The notes under the pieces are model-generated. The model had not been told where the DNA came from and did no database searches. It was given only the letters and a program-made list of their open reading frames with translations. A stretch of 64,000 nt of DNA from the NCBI RefSeq assembly GCF_004027225.2, contig NC_044290.2:6650906-6714905 (forward strand), given 5' to 3'. The position numbers and the translations under genes were made by a program. Source of the DNA: Strigops habroptila (Eukaryota > Chordata > Aves > Psittaciformes > Psittacidae). Of this stretch, positions 1-11,469 are shown piece after piece; position 1 is the first letter of the stretch, and every line of letters begins with the position of its first letter.

Positions 1-3000
1 AAGGCAATCCCAGACAAGGTAGGATGATGGCTTGCAGATGGAGCATCTCCTCCACGTGATGCCTACTCTTGGCTCCTATTATCTGGGCTAGTAGAGTACC
101 TCCCTAGTAGCTCATCAAGGCTATGCCTTCGTTTGTAGACTCTGCTGAATGGGAACAAGCACAGCGGTGCAGCAGACGTGTTGTAGTGAGGACAGTGCTA
201 GATGTGAGGCAAGGGCAGGGAGAGGGGACACCGTTTATTAGGTCAGCTGGTGTACTTGGAGAAACTACACATGCTTTCAGGCACATAAGGCTTCCTTAGG
301 TCTGAAATAGAAGCAATAACCTTAGAGCTAAATACAGGTTGAGAATAATTATTCCGAGTTAAACTTCATTATATTAATGAATTGGACAATTTCTGAGAAA
401 GGGTGATTGGTTCCTGTTGATCAAAGGGAGGATACTAGCCAGAGGACAGCTGATAATGTCATTTATGGCACAAAGAGAGGGCAAGAGAGACAGGAATATT
501 TATTGCCTAGGGATGGATGGTGGTAGCAAAAATTATAACACAATATGCAGTCAATATCTGTGTGATTTTTATACCTTAGAGTCAGGAATTTTAGTCTCAG
601 ATTGTCTTTAGAAGCAGTGTTGGAGACCTTCCTTGAAGGTCAGGAGTGAGGGGTCAGAGATGCAGTGGTTGGTCTCTTACCGAGTGTTTCTGTCCTTTAC
701 CAGTTTGTACAAGTTCATTTGAGTTGGTTGTCTGCAGTTGTTGCCACCAGACTGTCAAACCTGTCATGCAAACCACACAGGCAGGAGGGCGATGGTAGGT
801 CCTGGTCCTTCTGTATCACTTAGAAAGCTGATTCCATTAAGCAGCTCTGGTTAATTGCCACACTTCTGAGTTCATCACTACCCCTTAGATATCTTGTTTC
901 CTGTGAAGTGCCACTCCCAGGGAAGCTCTGATTTCCTAAGGATCTAAATTTTCACGTAAAAATTCAGCTCTTAGTGGACTTGTAGAGAAAAGCTAGAACA
1001 TTCTGAAATCTATTTAACTTGATACCCAGAAGATAAATCAATATGTTGCGAGGTTGATTATTATTTACAATTACCTCATGATTTCTGAAGTATTCTTGGA
1101 GGCCTGAATCTCAATTTCTCAAGTGATTTGGTTTGGCCATACTGAAATGAGTCTTTAAGGATGGCACTGTAACAGTCTAGAAGGCACAAATGGAGAATAT
1201 CCTTGCGTGTGACTCCAAAATGAAATGTCAACTGTTCTGAAGTAAAATATGACCTATTGCTCAAAGCAGTTAATAAATATAATGTGAGATTCACAAATAC
1301 CTGCAAAGTATTTTCAACAGTGTTAACATTTTCAACAGTAGTAGTTGGGAATTTTGCATTCTTCCCACTTACTTGCCAAATGGAGGTGATCTATGTACCT
1401 GACTAATCCTGAGACACAGACAGACTGAGAACCCATTGGCTTCAAAAATACGTTGCGGTTGTATTGTAATACAATACAACATCTGAGATTCAGCAGGGAG
1501 TTAAAGGCTCAAGTATGGGCTTAAAAACACCAAAACTACTTTTGACAAAGCTAAAGCAATCTGTTGGAGACTGGGCAGACAGCTCATAGCACAGCTGGTG
1601 GTAGAGCCCAGCAGCCCTGCCCGTGCTGGCACAAGAGAGTCTTAACCTTATGGTCTAATGAAAACCAAAGGGGAATTTGTTTTAGTTTGTAAAATCTGTA
1701 TGCAAGTCTGATTTTGACCAGCAGCAACTTCAGTGAGTAGGCTGGTGCAAAATTTTCACATGATTTGTACTGGAGGAATATATACTTCCATATCTGCAGA
1801 AACACCCACAGAAATTCTTTTAGAGAATCACAATAGTTGGTATGTGAGATCTCACTGCTCCGGAGGCCTTCTGCTCTGATGGTGGGTGAATCGGACACTA
1901 TATACCATGGACAATGAGAATCAAGTGCTTCACTTCTACATGCATGCCTTGTTTCAAAATGTAAAGGTCATCTAATACACGTCAAGTGAATTGTACAGTG
2001 GAGGAGACTCTCAAAGGCCACAGAGACTCAAGGCAGTAAAAGGAGGGAACAGTAGGTCAACCTCAGATGTTCCTGTGACACATAGAAATTGGATGGAGTT
2101 GTTTATTGACAGCAATAGCCAGCTAATGTGTGACACTTGCTAAAAGTGAATTTCAATGGAGACAGAGGAGGGAAACAACATAGAAAAGGGCAGTGGCTTG
2201 CCCAGAGTGAGATCTGGAACACAGGGTGCCTGAGTTGTCATCTGTTATACCATGTTCTTCACTAACCTGCCACCTCTCATTTCCATCAATGTGACTAAAA
2301 ACTCCCAGGCTGCTGCATTACTAGATGAGGCTGCCCAAGCAGCAAATTCACCCAGTTTTGTGAGACTTTGAGCATCTAATATAATCCTTAACTGTATTCT
2401 GACATTTAGCAGTTCTTTACACTATGTCTTTAGAGATAAAGTGAAGTCGAGTAGGCATTAGCCTGCAAGGGGCAGAGGGAGAGGGTACCTTTCAGTGCTA
2501 GAGCCTCACGTCCTGAGGTCTCCAATGGCACAGCAGTTCCTGGCATCAAGCAATTGAAGAGACGAGGTCAGTGAGAAGTGGAGTCTGGCTGAAAAGAAGA
2601 GTAGCATGAAAGCCTGGTGCAGCAGAACAAGCAGCAAGAGGCAGCGAACAAAGGGAGTGCAATTATGGTCCTTCCGAGGATGGTGTGGGAGAGGCAGAAG
2701 ACAAAGGAAGGGGTTATGGGTGAAGCAGGGAATGAATATATTCTGCCAAGGAAAAAAAGGTGGGTTTCCAGGTCTGATTTTAATTGCATTAGCCAGTCTT
2801 GTTGATACAGCCTTCTCAAAGAAGCTCACAGGCACACTAAACAATAATTAAGGCACTACACTCCCAGAGTCCTCTTTTGTTTTATGCTAGAGGTAATCTT
2901 GAAGCCAAGGGGACAAGGCAATGCAGCACAATGAGCTCCATTGAGGGCATGGAGCTGACAGACTGTCTAAATGTAATGGTGTCTCAGCTCTCAGAGGAGG

Positions 3001-3943
3001 GGAGGATCTCTGGTTTCAGGCCTCTGAAGCGCTAAATTACCAAGTGAAACTACAGCAAATTCCACCAAAATTGCAGCCATCGGTAGCACAGATTAGTTTT
3101 AACAAACAAAAGCTGACAGAATAAAGGATGGGGGCTCAGGGATGCCTGTGCTCTATGCCAAGGCTCTTCTAAAAATATTTTACACCTGCTATTCGTTCTG
3201 CACCCTGATCATATTTTGTCTATGAGGTAGAGAACTCGTAGTGCCAAAGGGAACGTGGTTTATGTTCCTGAGTCTTAATGCTTTTTCCCTTCTGTAAGGC
3301 AAAACTCCTTACTACCATCACTAAAATAAAGCCAAGAGGACAAAAGTCATACACACGCTGCCACGGTAACAGTTCAACCATCCCTCTCACTGATCTTTGG
3401 AAACAATCCCTTCAGCAGGATTTTACAGCTCTGGCACTTCGATTTAGCAAACTTTTTATGCAGCTCATGAGAGGAATGCAGCCAGCTCTGTACACTCATT
3501 TTAAATCAACTTGCTGATGATATAAAAAAAGAGTGCTGAACTGCCGGTTTGCTTCATCTGCTCCAAAACCACCAACACAAACTCTGAGGTATTTATTCCT
3601 GAAGCGTTAATAGAACAGTCTGGGGCGTCAGATCAGTAAGTGAACTCTGCTTTGATCCCATGCTGGTCCAAAGAGCTGATTTAACAACTAGTTGTTTGGT
3701 TACTTGATATTTCACAAATGCAACGGGGCTGTTTGTTTGCTACTAACAGGCTTTTGCACATTGCAATAGTGGGAGCACAGGGTGCCCAGCTGGCAGGCAG
3801 CCGTGCTGTAGCTGGGTCATCATCTGCCACAGTTGTCTGTAGCAAGAGATTGTACGAGCCATGTTTAATAGCTATCTAATTTTGCATTGTGAAGGAGGGA
3901 TGGATCTTCCTGTGGCTTACACCCAGCCCTCAATTTGTATAAA
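1..3943. other. Non-coding flank downstream of TOB1
   Basis: I see no supported gene here. The open frames are short (up to about 112 codons), overlap on both strands, and show no recognisable domain or splice-linked coding exon. Composition is AT-rich with unremarkable unique sequence and no obvious CR1 fragment. In human the gene on this side of TOB1 is WFIKKN2, but none of its WAP, Kunitz or NTR-domain exons is visible in this stretch. Confidence 0.6.
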
Positions 3944-4120
3944 TCATAGAATCACAGAATCCCAGGTTGGAAGGGACCTCAAAGGATCATCTGGTCCAAC
4001 CAAGCATGACCTAGGCTAGATGTGCCAGCACCCTGTCCAGCCAAATCTTAGAAGTGTCCAGTGTTAGGGAATGCACCACTTCCCTGGGGAGATTATTCCA
4101 ATGGCTGATTGTTCTCATTG
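3944..4120 (-). mobile_element. CR1 LINE 3' fragment
   Basis: The segment opens on the plus strand with the reverse complement of the CR1 3' terminus (tcatagaatcacagaatccc), followed by the diagnostic ggttggaagggacctcaaag and atcatctggtccaacc. The CR1 copy therefore lies on the minus strand. It is 5'-truncated to about 180 bp, as most avian CR1 copies are. It stops at ggttgttctcattg-like sequence that matches the middle of the longer CR1 copy at 15.6-16.0 kb, so the two probably belong to the same or close subfamilies. No reverse transcriptase coding survives. Confidence 0.93.
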
Positions 4121-4130
4121 CAATATATCG

Positions 4131-4202
4131 ATGATGATAGCTTAGTTGATTAATAGTTGATTAGAATATCAATGATATATCAAATGATGATAGCTTAGTT
4201 GA
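4131..4202. repeat. Short direct duplication
   Basis: The 19-mer atgatgatagcttagttga occurs at 4131-4149 and again at 4184-4202, 53 bases apart. A related atatatc lead-in precedes each copy, with small differences. This looks like a local duplication directly beside the truncated 5' end of the CR1 fragment. Confidence 0.8.
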
Positions 4203-6262
4203 AGTCAAGAGAACTACAAAACTCGTACTCACCGAGACTGCAGTGCCAGGCCAGCCTGTGCCCTCTGGATTCACATCCTTTGAGAACTAGGTATTGTAAC
4301 CTCCACCTGTGAGCTGGCTTCTCCTTTACAGAAATAATCACATCAATTTCATTTCGGTGACCACTACTGGACTTGTGATTGAGAGTAAGGTCTGTCATCT
4401 ACCCACAAGATGCAGCACAGCCCAGAGCTGTCTGGTGATCCCGTTCCTCCCCACCAACGTGCCTCTGAGCTCAATTCCACATATCTTATGATTTTCAAAA
4501 GTTAGGGACTTGTGCTGAATTGAGTGAGCCTCATGGATGGAAGCACTTTGAACTTCTGCTTGAGTGGGGACTCTGGGTGAAGAGACCCAATGCACTGAGC
4601 AGCATGGAGGGGGACGCATACTTACCCTTTTCTTCATTGTAAAGTAAAGATATCTTCCGAGGTTTAACTTACAGCAGCAATTTTAAGGAAGTAAACTGCA
4701 TGTTCGCAAGAGAAAATACAAAAGAACTTGTGCAACTGAGCAAAGGCTTCCTTTTACCCCCTTCACTCCCTTTTAGGTCCTTTCTGCAAAAGCAAAGGCA
4801 CTCACCTGACAGCACAGCCCCGGAGCAGAACACTGGGTGCGTGCAAATTCAACCAGAGATTGACTCAGCGCTCATTTAGAACAGAATGTTGCAATGTAAA
4901 TATTTATCTAACAAATTCAGCACCAAGCTTTAGCAAAAGATAAATAAATGGGTGAAGTAGACTGAACAGAAAGCACACATCTTTAATTTCTATAAGGAGT
5001 AAGAGACAACATTCAAAATCTTCACATTTGCATTCTTTGAGCAAACTGGAAGCTCTCTCGACAGCTTGTCTCCTTGCAAAGCACCACAAACAAACCCTGC
5101 TTAGGCAAATCCTTATATTAGAAGGTGCTGCAAAAAACAACCTTGTTTCCAGAGATTCTTCCTGGCTGCAAACCACTGCCCTTCCTGCGTAGGGCTGGTT
5201 GCAATGGAAGGGAGCAAATCGGCACGGGAAGAGGATAAGCTCGATGACCTTTAAGACAAACGATCTCAGTTTAAATCACAGGAATAGAAGTATAACAGAG
5301 CACGTAGAACAGTCTTCACTGTCATTGCTCCACCTCCTAGGCAATATAGGTATTATTAAGTAGTGAAATTGTAGTAAGTCTACAGAAACATACAAATAGA
5401 ATTAACACAGCTAAAATTCTCCATTTCCCAGTAATTGATCCAGTATTTTTTTCTTTTTTTTTTTCTAATTCCTTTTAAAATCAAAATCATCCACTTCAAA
5501 TTAGATACCAAGTGATGCACTTTTAAGTATAGTTCTGTCCACTGATGTGCTGTTAGTGGAAAGATAAACCAGAGGGCAAACTTAATAAAAAGGAGCCAGT
5601 TAGAGGCAGCTGAATGCCTAAAGAAATCTTTGCTCCATTCTTGCTTTTGAATCGGTTGACAAGGTACTAGAAATTGGTACCATGGCCAATCCTGCACCTC
5701 CACCCCATCCATCCCTTCACAGTCTCTACCCAAGGCAAAGAGCTTGTGCTGGTGCTGAATACACCCTCTTCTAACAGCACCAGACTGGGGGTGTATGCTG
5801 CACAGGATGCACACGGAGTGCATCAAACAGGAAAGGGCTGATCTTTGCTCCTAAACCCCATTTTCAGAATACTGAAGTTCTGATAATTTTAATCCTGTGC
5901 AGCTCCTGCAGCTTAAAATGCACCAACATGAGCCAAAGGACTACCCACTTGGCACCCATCTTCTCTGTGCAGTTGGAACTGTCGTGGAAAATAAGTTGAC
6001 ATTTGCTAGATTTCTATGTTAAAGAGTAACTTCTCTTCCCCTTGACAATGTCCACTAGCAAGGAACACTATCTGCTGGACAGATGGGAAAGAGTAAGGGA
6101 TGCAACTTCCAAACAGCCCTGGAAAAGCAGAGTTGTTTTGTGAGACTCTCAGTTATTTCTCCTCCCACTCACATTCAGGTTTTGAAAACCTATTCAGTTA
6201 AATTTAGTAAAATACACTAAAATAAAAACCCTCGAATAAATCTGATCTTAACCTTGGTTAAT
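4203..6262. other. Non-coding flank
   Basis: No supported gene. The longest minus-strand open frame (5380-5826, 148 codons) has no recognisable domain and spans a T-rich low-complexity run near 5446-5465, so I treat it as chance. AT-rich unique sequence. Confidence 0.55.
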
Positions 6263-6300
6263 TTTATCTAACCAAGCCTGAAAGTATTCATACTATAAGC
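6263..6300. repeat. 38-bp element, downstream copy
   Basis: This is one of two near-identical 38-bp copies. The other is at 7557-7594, inside the TOB1 3' UTR. They are collinear without gaps, differ at two positions, and share the runs ttatctaaccaagcctgaa and gtattcatacta. Both are followed by an A-rich run on the plus strand. This copy lies about 590 bp beyond the inferred proximal TOB1 poly(A) site, so it is either intergenic or inside a longer 3' UTR isoform. Confidence 0.85.
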
Positions 6301-6407
6301 ATAAAAAAAGAAATAACCTCTCACTGTAGTTGCATTACATTTCTCGTTTTAATAGAGCATCCAAAATGAAAGTTTACAGTGAGTTTAGTAAACTATAAAT
6401 CAGCGCT

Positions 6408-6413
6408 TTTATT
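6408..6413 (-). terminator. Possible distal TOB1 poly(A) signal
   Basis: The plus-strand tttatt gives a canonical AATAAA on the minus strand, about 1.28 kb past the TOB1 stop codon. If used, it would extend the 3' UTR past the proximal site near 6.85 kb. AT-rich DNA yields this hexamer often by chance, so only transcript 3'-end data can decide. Confidence 0.25.
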
Positions 6414-6830
6414 CAGTGTAGTTTCTGAGCTATTAATCCCCAATACAGAAGCAGAACGCTGACGCATGGGCCTAGGACCTCTGGAGAGAATGGTTCAAAT
6501 CCGTTCTGATGACATGGAAAGGGAATTTCATTGAATCACCAGAGTCCCTTCTAGATACATCAGGTCGCGCGACAGCTCCGCATTCACCCAGCTTACAGCC
6601 TTAACTCTCAAGGAAAGAAAATAGAAAATTACCTTTTGACCTCAGTGAGCTGCAGTTACGGAAAAACAAGTGCAAGTTTTGCTCTGTCAGGAGTGTTTTA
6701 GGTAAAGCAACCTGTTATTGTGGAGCATCAGTGCAGCAGCGCTCTCCATCGCTCTGCTCTGAAGCGGCGAGTCAGACTGTTTTGCATCACTAGCACCGAC
6801 AACGCAGCACCGATCTTCAGCGGGACAGTA

Positions 6831-6874
6831 AAAACACAGACCACAGCAGCCCATTAATTTTAAAGAATTTTAAT
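6831..6874 (-). terminator. Likely TOB1 poly(A) signal and cleavage region
   Basis: On the minus strand ATTAAA (6869-6874), the most common variant poly(A) hexamer, is followed about 20 bases later by a GU-rich stretch (tgtggtctgtgttttt, roughly 6831-6846). That is the expected arrangement of signal, cleavage site and downstream element, and would put cleavage near 6850. The resulting 3' UTR of about 0.85 kb is of the order I recall for mammalian TOB1. Inference from sequence only. Confidence 0.5.
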
Positions 6875-7370
6875 ACAAACTTAATATAAACTATTTCAGT
6901 CCCTCTTAACATGTAAGACACTGACTCAAAATACTTTTATACCTTTTTTCAAGTATTGCACAATGTAGGTACAAAATTAATATTTACGATTACATTTTCT
7001 TCCATAATATATAGCAAAAATCTTTAAACTTTTAACAGAAAATACAATTTGTGTTTCTTTTGAAAAAAGCAAATATTTCGTACATTTTAATTCCACCACT
7101 AAGGAATATCCTGTACACAACTTTTTTCTTTTTTTTCTTTTTTTTTTTTTAGAATTGATGTCTTTAAGATGGATATCTTACAATTTCAGTAAAAAAAATA
7201 CAACATGAAGCTGCTGCAGCTGTCACAGATCACTGTAGTAAAAAGATATAAATGCAATACCATGTTGTAGAAACAATATATATACTCTGATATTTTACAA
7301 ACTTTGTACTAAATTAAATTATACAATTAGAAAAAGACCAATAAACCCACCTATTAGTGCCAATTTTTTT

Positions 7371-7417
7371 TAATATATATATACATATATGTTTGGGTAC
7401 ATATATATATACATACG
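7371..7417. repeat. TA/CATA microsatellite
   Basis: Two alternating TA runs with embedded catatat and acatac units flank a short gtttgggtac spacer, inside the TOB1 3' UTR. Probably length-polymorphic. Confidence 0.8.
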
Positions 7418-7556
7418 TGAAAAAAATCAGCCACGTCCTTGCTATATCTTAAATACTGTAAGAGGCCATATTTTGAGAGTATATTTTTTGTAATGTACAG
7501 TCAGTATAAAATAATTTTGTGCTTGGTTGGCAAATGAAAAAATGATGCATGTTGTA

Positions 7557-7594
7557 TTTATCTAACCAAGCCTGAATGTATTCATACTACAAGC
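7557..7594. repeat. 38-bp element, 3' UTR copy
   Basis: Partner of the copy at 6263-6300, with 36 of 38 bases identical and the same orientation. On the mRNA strand it begins GCTTGTAGTATGAATACATT. It lies about 100 bases after the stop codon. Confidence 0.85.
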
Positions 7595-7696
7595 CTTAAA
7601 AAAAATCTCAAGAGGTGGAAAAAAAGATACACCCTTGGGTACGTGCATTTTAACTTGTACAATAGTATTTACTTGTATTTCACTTTCGGTTTATTT

Positions 7697-8677
7697 TTAG
7701 TTAGCCATAACTGGCTGGAATTGCTGGTTAGAATACTGCATGTTGTTTAAACTAAAATTCAAGCCATCCACAAAAGACTTCTCATTTAGACCTCCATAGG
7801 CTGCAAACATATCAAAGGCATTACTGTACTGGAGAGGACTGAGGTTAAGGGGGCTGTCACCAGGAAAGATGCTACCGGTACTACCTTGACCCTGCATGTT
7901 GGGGAAAATGAACTCCTTTGCGTTAGGAGAAAGGGCAGAAGTCTTCTGCTGTTGCTGTTGCTGCTGCTGCTGACTGCCTAAGCCAAGCCCGTAGAGAGAG
8001 TGCATGGAGGAGGAAAGGGCTTTCTGCTTCAACAGGTCATTGACATTCAAGCCAAGGTTGGTGGGAGAGGTGCGGGCGACCTTGTTGCCACGGCCGCTAT
8101 TCTTCATTTTGGTCGAGCCAAACTTGGTGGCAGCAAATGTGGCAGTGGTGAAGGTTAAAGGCTGAGTGGAGCGGGGCATGAAAGTTGGGCTCACAGCAGC
8201 AGAGTGGCCAAAGGGAGGAGAAGGAGAACTAGACACTGAAGATGCTGGGTCACCAATTGGCATGAACACCTGGGCCTCTGGGTTAAAGCTGTTCTTGATT
8301 TCCTTATCCAACTCACATCCATTTTCATTATCATCCACATAAAGCACTTTCACTGGTCCCTTTTCACCGATTTGGTATGAAACCTCAAACGGGTCAATCC
8401 AAACACTAAGATCCTGAGGCAAGTTGCCACGAACATCATCAATGTCCAAACCACTCTCTTTGGATGCTTGTTCTATGACTGGGTCCACTTTTTCCCCTAT
8501 ATGTATACATCTAAACCCTGATCCTTTGTATGGCTTTTCTGGATACCAGTGCCCTTCATACTTCTTCTTAAGAAGTCTTTCAAGCTCTTCACCAAAAATG
8601 TTGACACGTCGTCTGGGAAGCTTATTGTACAAATATGAAATAATAAAATTGAGTGCTACTTGGATTTCAAGCTGCAT
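7697..8677 (-). CDS. TOB1: TOB1, transducer of ERBB2 1 (BTG/TOB antiproliferative adaptor)
   Basis: Single-exon CDS of 326 codons encoding the antiproliferative adaptor that recruits the CCR4-NOT deadenylase to mRNAs and binds cytoplasmic poly(A)-binding protein. It acts in cytoplasm and nucleus, restraining G1 progression and modulating SMAD signalling. The start [20 protein letters not shown] is the invariant TOB N terminus. The BTG/TOB domain covers residues 1-115, with a basic RRR...KKK stretch (22-39), box A around [12 protein letters not shown] (52-63) and box B around [20 protein letters not shown] (86-105). Two PAM2 motifs follow: [11 protein letters not shown] (130-140) and [12 protein letters not shown] (248-259). 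SP sites at S151, S153 and S163 match the ERK sites of the human protein. The C terminus [10 protein letters not shown] is intact. It is shorter than human TOB1 (345 aa) because the Q/P-rich linker is reduced to nine glutamines (236-244). TOB2 is excluded by the near-identity to TOB1 throughout. Confidence 0.98.
   Translation of the reverse strand: MQLEIQVALNFIISYLYNKLPRRRVNIFGEELERLLKKKYEGHWYPEKPYKGSGFRCIHIGEKVDPVIEQASKESGLDIDDVRGNLPQDLSVWIDPFEVSYQIGEKGPVKVLYVDDNENGCELDKEIKNSFNPEAQVFMPIGDPASSVSSSPSPPFGHSAAVSPTFMPRSTQPLTFTTATFAATKFGSTKMKNSGRGNKVARTSPTNLGLNVNDLLKQKALSSSMHSLYGLGLGSQQQQQQQQQKTSALSPNAKEFIFPNMQGQGSTGSIFPGDSPLNLSPLQYSNAFDMFAAYGGLNEKSFVDGLNFSLNNMQYSNQQFQPVMAN
7946..7972 (-). repeat. 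TOB1: TOB1 polyglutamine codon run
   Basis: Nine consecutive glutamine codons (residues 236-244): seven CAG and two CAA on the coding strand. They sit just before the second PAM2 motif. In human this position holds a longer mixed glutamine/proline tract. Confidence 0.95.
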
Positions 8678-8814
8678 AGCTGCTATGCCACAAAGTTATA
8701 AGTCTGCTTCAAAACCCGAAGAAGAAAGCCTTCAAGATGCCACAGGGAACCAAAATTTCATTCAAAGTGCTGATCCTAGTTGATTATTATCCTTCACCTT
8801 GAGTGCTCTTGTTC
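8678..8814 (-). other. TOB1: TOB1 5' UTR, second exon part, with splice acceptor
   Basis: Upstream of the ATG the minus strand carries a 137-base leader. It begins after a candidate acceptor whose AG is at 8815-8816, preceded by a uridine-rich tract (TTTTGTTTTTTCTTAAAG). The 5' UTR then starts GAACAAGAGCACTCAAGG. No other AG with a comparable pyrimidine tract lies between it and the ATG. The assignment is inferred. Confidence 0.6.
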
Positions 8815-11469
8815 CTTTAAGAAAAAACAAAAGCAAACACATCCAAATAAGGAAAGCATAAGATCAAGCTCTGAGGCCTATTCTTTTAGCCTCGCCTTCT
8901 GCATAAAATAGGTTACTTTAAGCCAAAAAATGTGCATCAAACTGCTTATGCTCCTGCCTGCGGAAGGTGAGGATGTCAACTACATTCAGTATGACTTACA
9001 GACAATGCTGCGGAAGATGCACTAGGCGTGTGTTTACATATACAGCATGGGGCATTTCAGAATCACATGAGCTCGCCGTCGAGCTATTCACAGAGCAGCA
9101 AGGATGATTTTTAAGACACCACAGAACTGCCAGGCCTGTCAAGGGTTCAATTACCAACCCGTGTTTGGATGATTTATAGTACTCAGCTGCAAAATTTAGC
9201 ACCAGGCTATTAGTTTAGCCTGAAAGGTCTAAGGGTCCAAAGGTCATTTATCATTTTAAAGTTTGCAAACATATTGGCTGCACTGTTAAGCTGCAGAATT
9301 ATAAAAAGGTTAACAGTTGCTTTAGAAGATTTCACACAAACAACTGAAATTATGCAACATTTATTTTTAAGTCCAAGCAAATCATCTATATAACATGTGT
9401 GCTGGTGAAATCATGGTAACTGAAGAGAAAATGTCCGCTGCACATAGACAAGAACTCTTCCTGGAATAGCTACAATGGTAACGCAGTCAATGCATACAAA
9501 ATAGATGCACGGATCCTGTCGTAAGGGTGGCAGTGACCGTGAAATGATTACAATAAACTGGTTCACAAAGAATTCCCTTTCTACTAATTATTCTGTATTA
9601 TCAGATGTAATATATATTAATATATACTAAATTGATATACTGCACTGCCTGTAGTTCAGATTTCAAAAAGTTACTAGGGCTAAAAACGCTTTTGCTAGCC
9701 TCAAACCCGACTGCTTTTCTCCTCCATGACTCCATTTTATATTTAATATAAAATATGGTTGCCACTCCTTCACAAAGGACAAAAGAGAAATTAGCTAGCT
9801 GAAGTTAAAGAAGGGACAAAAATCAAGTATGAGCACACATACTGCTAACGAAAATCCTGCAGTACCTTTGCATAAAGGTATTCTTTCAGAAGAGACACCT
9901 TTGTGTTCAAGAAGTTCCACTGAACCAAAATAGATATATATATATGGGGTTTTTTGGCTCAAGTTAAACGCCCAATGAGAATTTTAATTAACAGTGTGTG
10001 TTTTTCTGCACTGCATCACTAAGAACAAAATTTAGTGTAGCTGTCACTAAAGATTAGAGAAATCGAAGTCAATATCAAAATCCTTTAACAATATGGATGC
10101 AAGGCTTTTTTTATTTCTTGCTCCAAATAATCTCCTTTTAAAGTCTGGAACCCTATTTCCCAGCCACTCGTGTTCTCCCCAACATGGCATGGGAATAGTT
10201 TGAAAGCCTGTACGATAAGGCGACCTTTAAACGTTTGCTGGATCAGCACTGGGTGGGGATAAGGAAAAGATCAAGGGCAAACAGAAGATATTTACAAAAG
10301 GGACACAATCAGTACATAAAAATCTGACTGGGTGGTTAAAATGGGCATTTAAAAATGATTTATTAATCCATCTGTTTTGTTTCCCTTCCCCCATGTCCTT
10401 TAGGAACGAAATGATTCTTTCAAGGTGCACCAGGCAGACGCTATAAATTTTCCTAAGCCCCAAAACTGATCCATGGTGCAAATAGCTGACCAAACAGATC
10501 AACTTGATCATCTCAGAGTCCTTTTTGGATGTAAAGAGGACGGGATTTCTCTGGGACCCAAGGCCATGAGCCCCCCAGCAGCAGAGCACCGGCGCTGGGC
10601 TAAAGGCAGGAGGCTGAAGCAGTGAGCGGAGTTACATAACCAGGCAGTCGGGTCTCATTAGCTTTCTGCTCACAGCCCTGGGAGCTCCAGCAACAGCAGG
10701 AGGAGGAAGAAGAGCATTTTCTGAGCCCGTAAGAAAGAAAATGAACAAGAGGAAGGCAGATAACTGGAAGGAGGAAAGGCTGGCGGGGGGGGGTGGCTGC
10801 AAGGCCCCTCTCCTCAGCACACAGGCCCGGCGACACCCCTGTGGGCCCCCCCCCCCCCGCGGGGCAGGGTCCTGGAGGACGGTTGCCAGCGCTGCCCGGA
10901 GAGGCCCAGCGCAGCAGCAGTTATTAGTCAGCCGGCAACGCTCACTCCTCCCAGCCCGAGCGCGTCCAGCGATCGCCTTGGGAGGGACCCTCTGGCTGCC
11001 CGGCTCCCCGGGCCGTGCCCTCCCCACAGCCCCCTTTCTGTGCGGCTGCCGGCCGCCCCCTCACCCTCCTCCCCACCGGCTCCCGTGCCGCTGCAGCCCC
11101 CGCGGCACCCGGCCCTGCCCCTCCCCGCGGGGCCGTGCCCGCCTCAGGCCCCGTCACCTCAGGGTCGTGACCGCCTCGGCACCGCTGCCTCAGGGGCCGG
11201 GGCCAGGCGATCGCTGCCTCAACGGACGGGGCCGGACGGCGGCTGCCTCAGGCCCCCCCCGCTACTGCAGCCGGGGCCGCACCCGCCTCACCCCCCGCCT
11301 CAAGAGCCGGGCGGTGGCTGCTTCAACCCCTCGCTCGCCTCACGGCCGGGGCCGGGCGGTGGCTGCCTTAACCCCTCGCCTCAGCGTCTGCCATCGGCCT
11401 GGGGCCCTCCCAGCGCACACGCCCGCACCGGCCTGGGCCGTCCCCCCGCCCTCAGCGAGCGGTACTCAC
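8815..11469 (-). other. TOB1: TOB1 5' UTR intron
   Basis: Inferred intron of about 2.65 kb between the donor at 11469 and the acceptor at 8815. It is AT-rich at its 3' end and becomes CpG-island sequence at its 5' end. It contains no supported gene; the 120-codon minus-strand frame at 10227-10589 has no recognisable domain. Small features include a TA run at 9932-9943 and a short AT hairpin at 9734-9754. Non-coding first exons are typical of TOB genes, whose CDS lies in one exon. Confidence 0.55.
8843..8852. promoter_or_regulatory. Perfect CArG box (SRF site) in TOB1 intron
   Basis: CCAAATAAGG matches CC(A/T)6GG exactly. It sits 27 bases intronic of the inferred acceptor, next to the pyrimidine tract. 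SRF drives serum-responsive immediate-early genes, a class to which the BTG/TOB relatives belong. The match is exact, but occupancy is untested. Confidence 0.45.

Larger units (their letters stand above)
6851..7696 (-). other. TOB1: TOB1 3' UTR
   Basis: This is the sequence between the TOB1 stop codon and the inferred poly(A) site. It is strongly AT-rich, with several ATTTA pentamers on the mRNA strand (for example around 7245, 7314 and 7447), an A-rich run (plus-strand T tract, 7124-7152) and a TA-rich microsatellite. ATTTA motifs are typical of short-lived transcripts of growth-response genes. The 38-bp element at 7557-7594 lies within it. The distal boundary is inferred. Confidence 0.6.

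Noticed and set aside
7697..8677. TOB2 or BTG3/4 as the identity of the main gene
   Set aside because: The sequence follows TOB1 almost residue for residue through box A, box B, both PAM2 motifs and the C terminus; BTG proteins lack this long C-terminal half.
9734..9754. AT hairpin (attttata/tataaaat) in the TOB1 intron
   Set aside because: Short arms made only of A/T arise often by chance in this composition.
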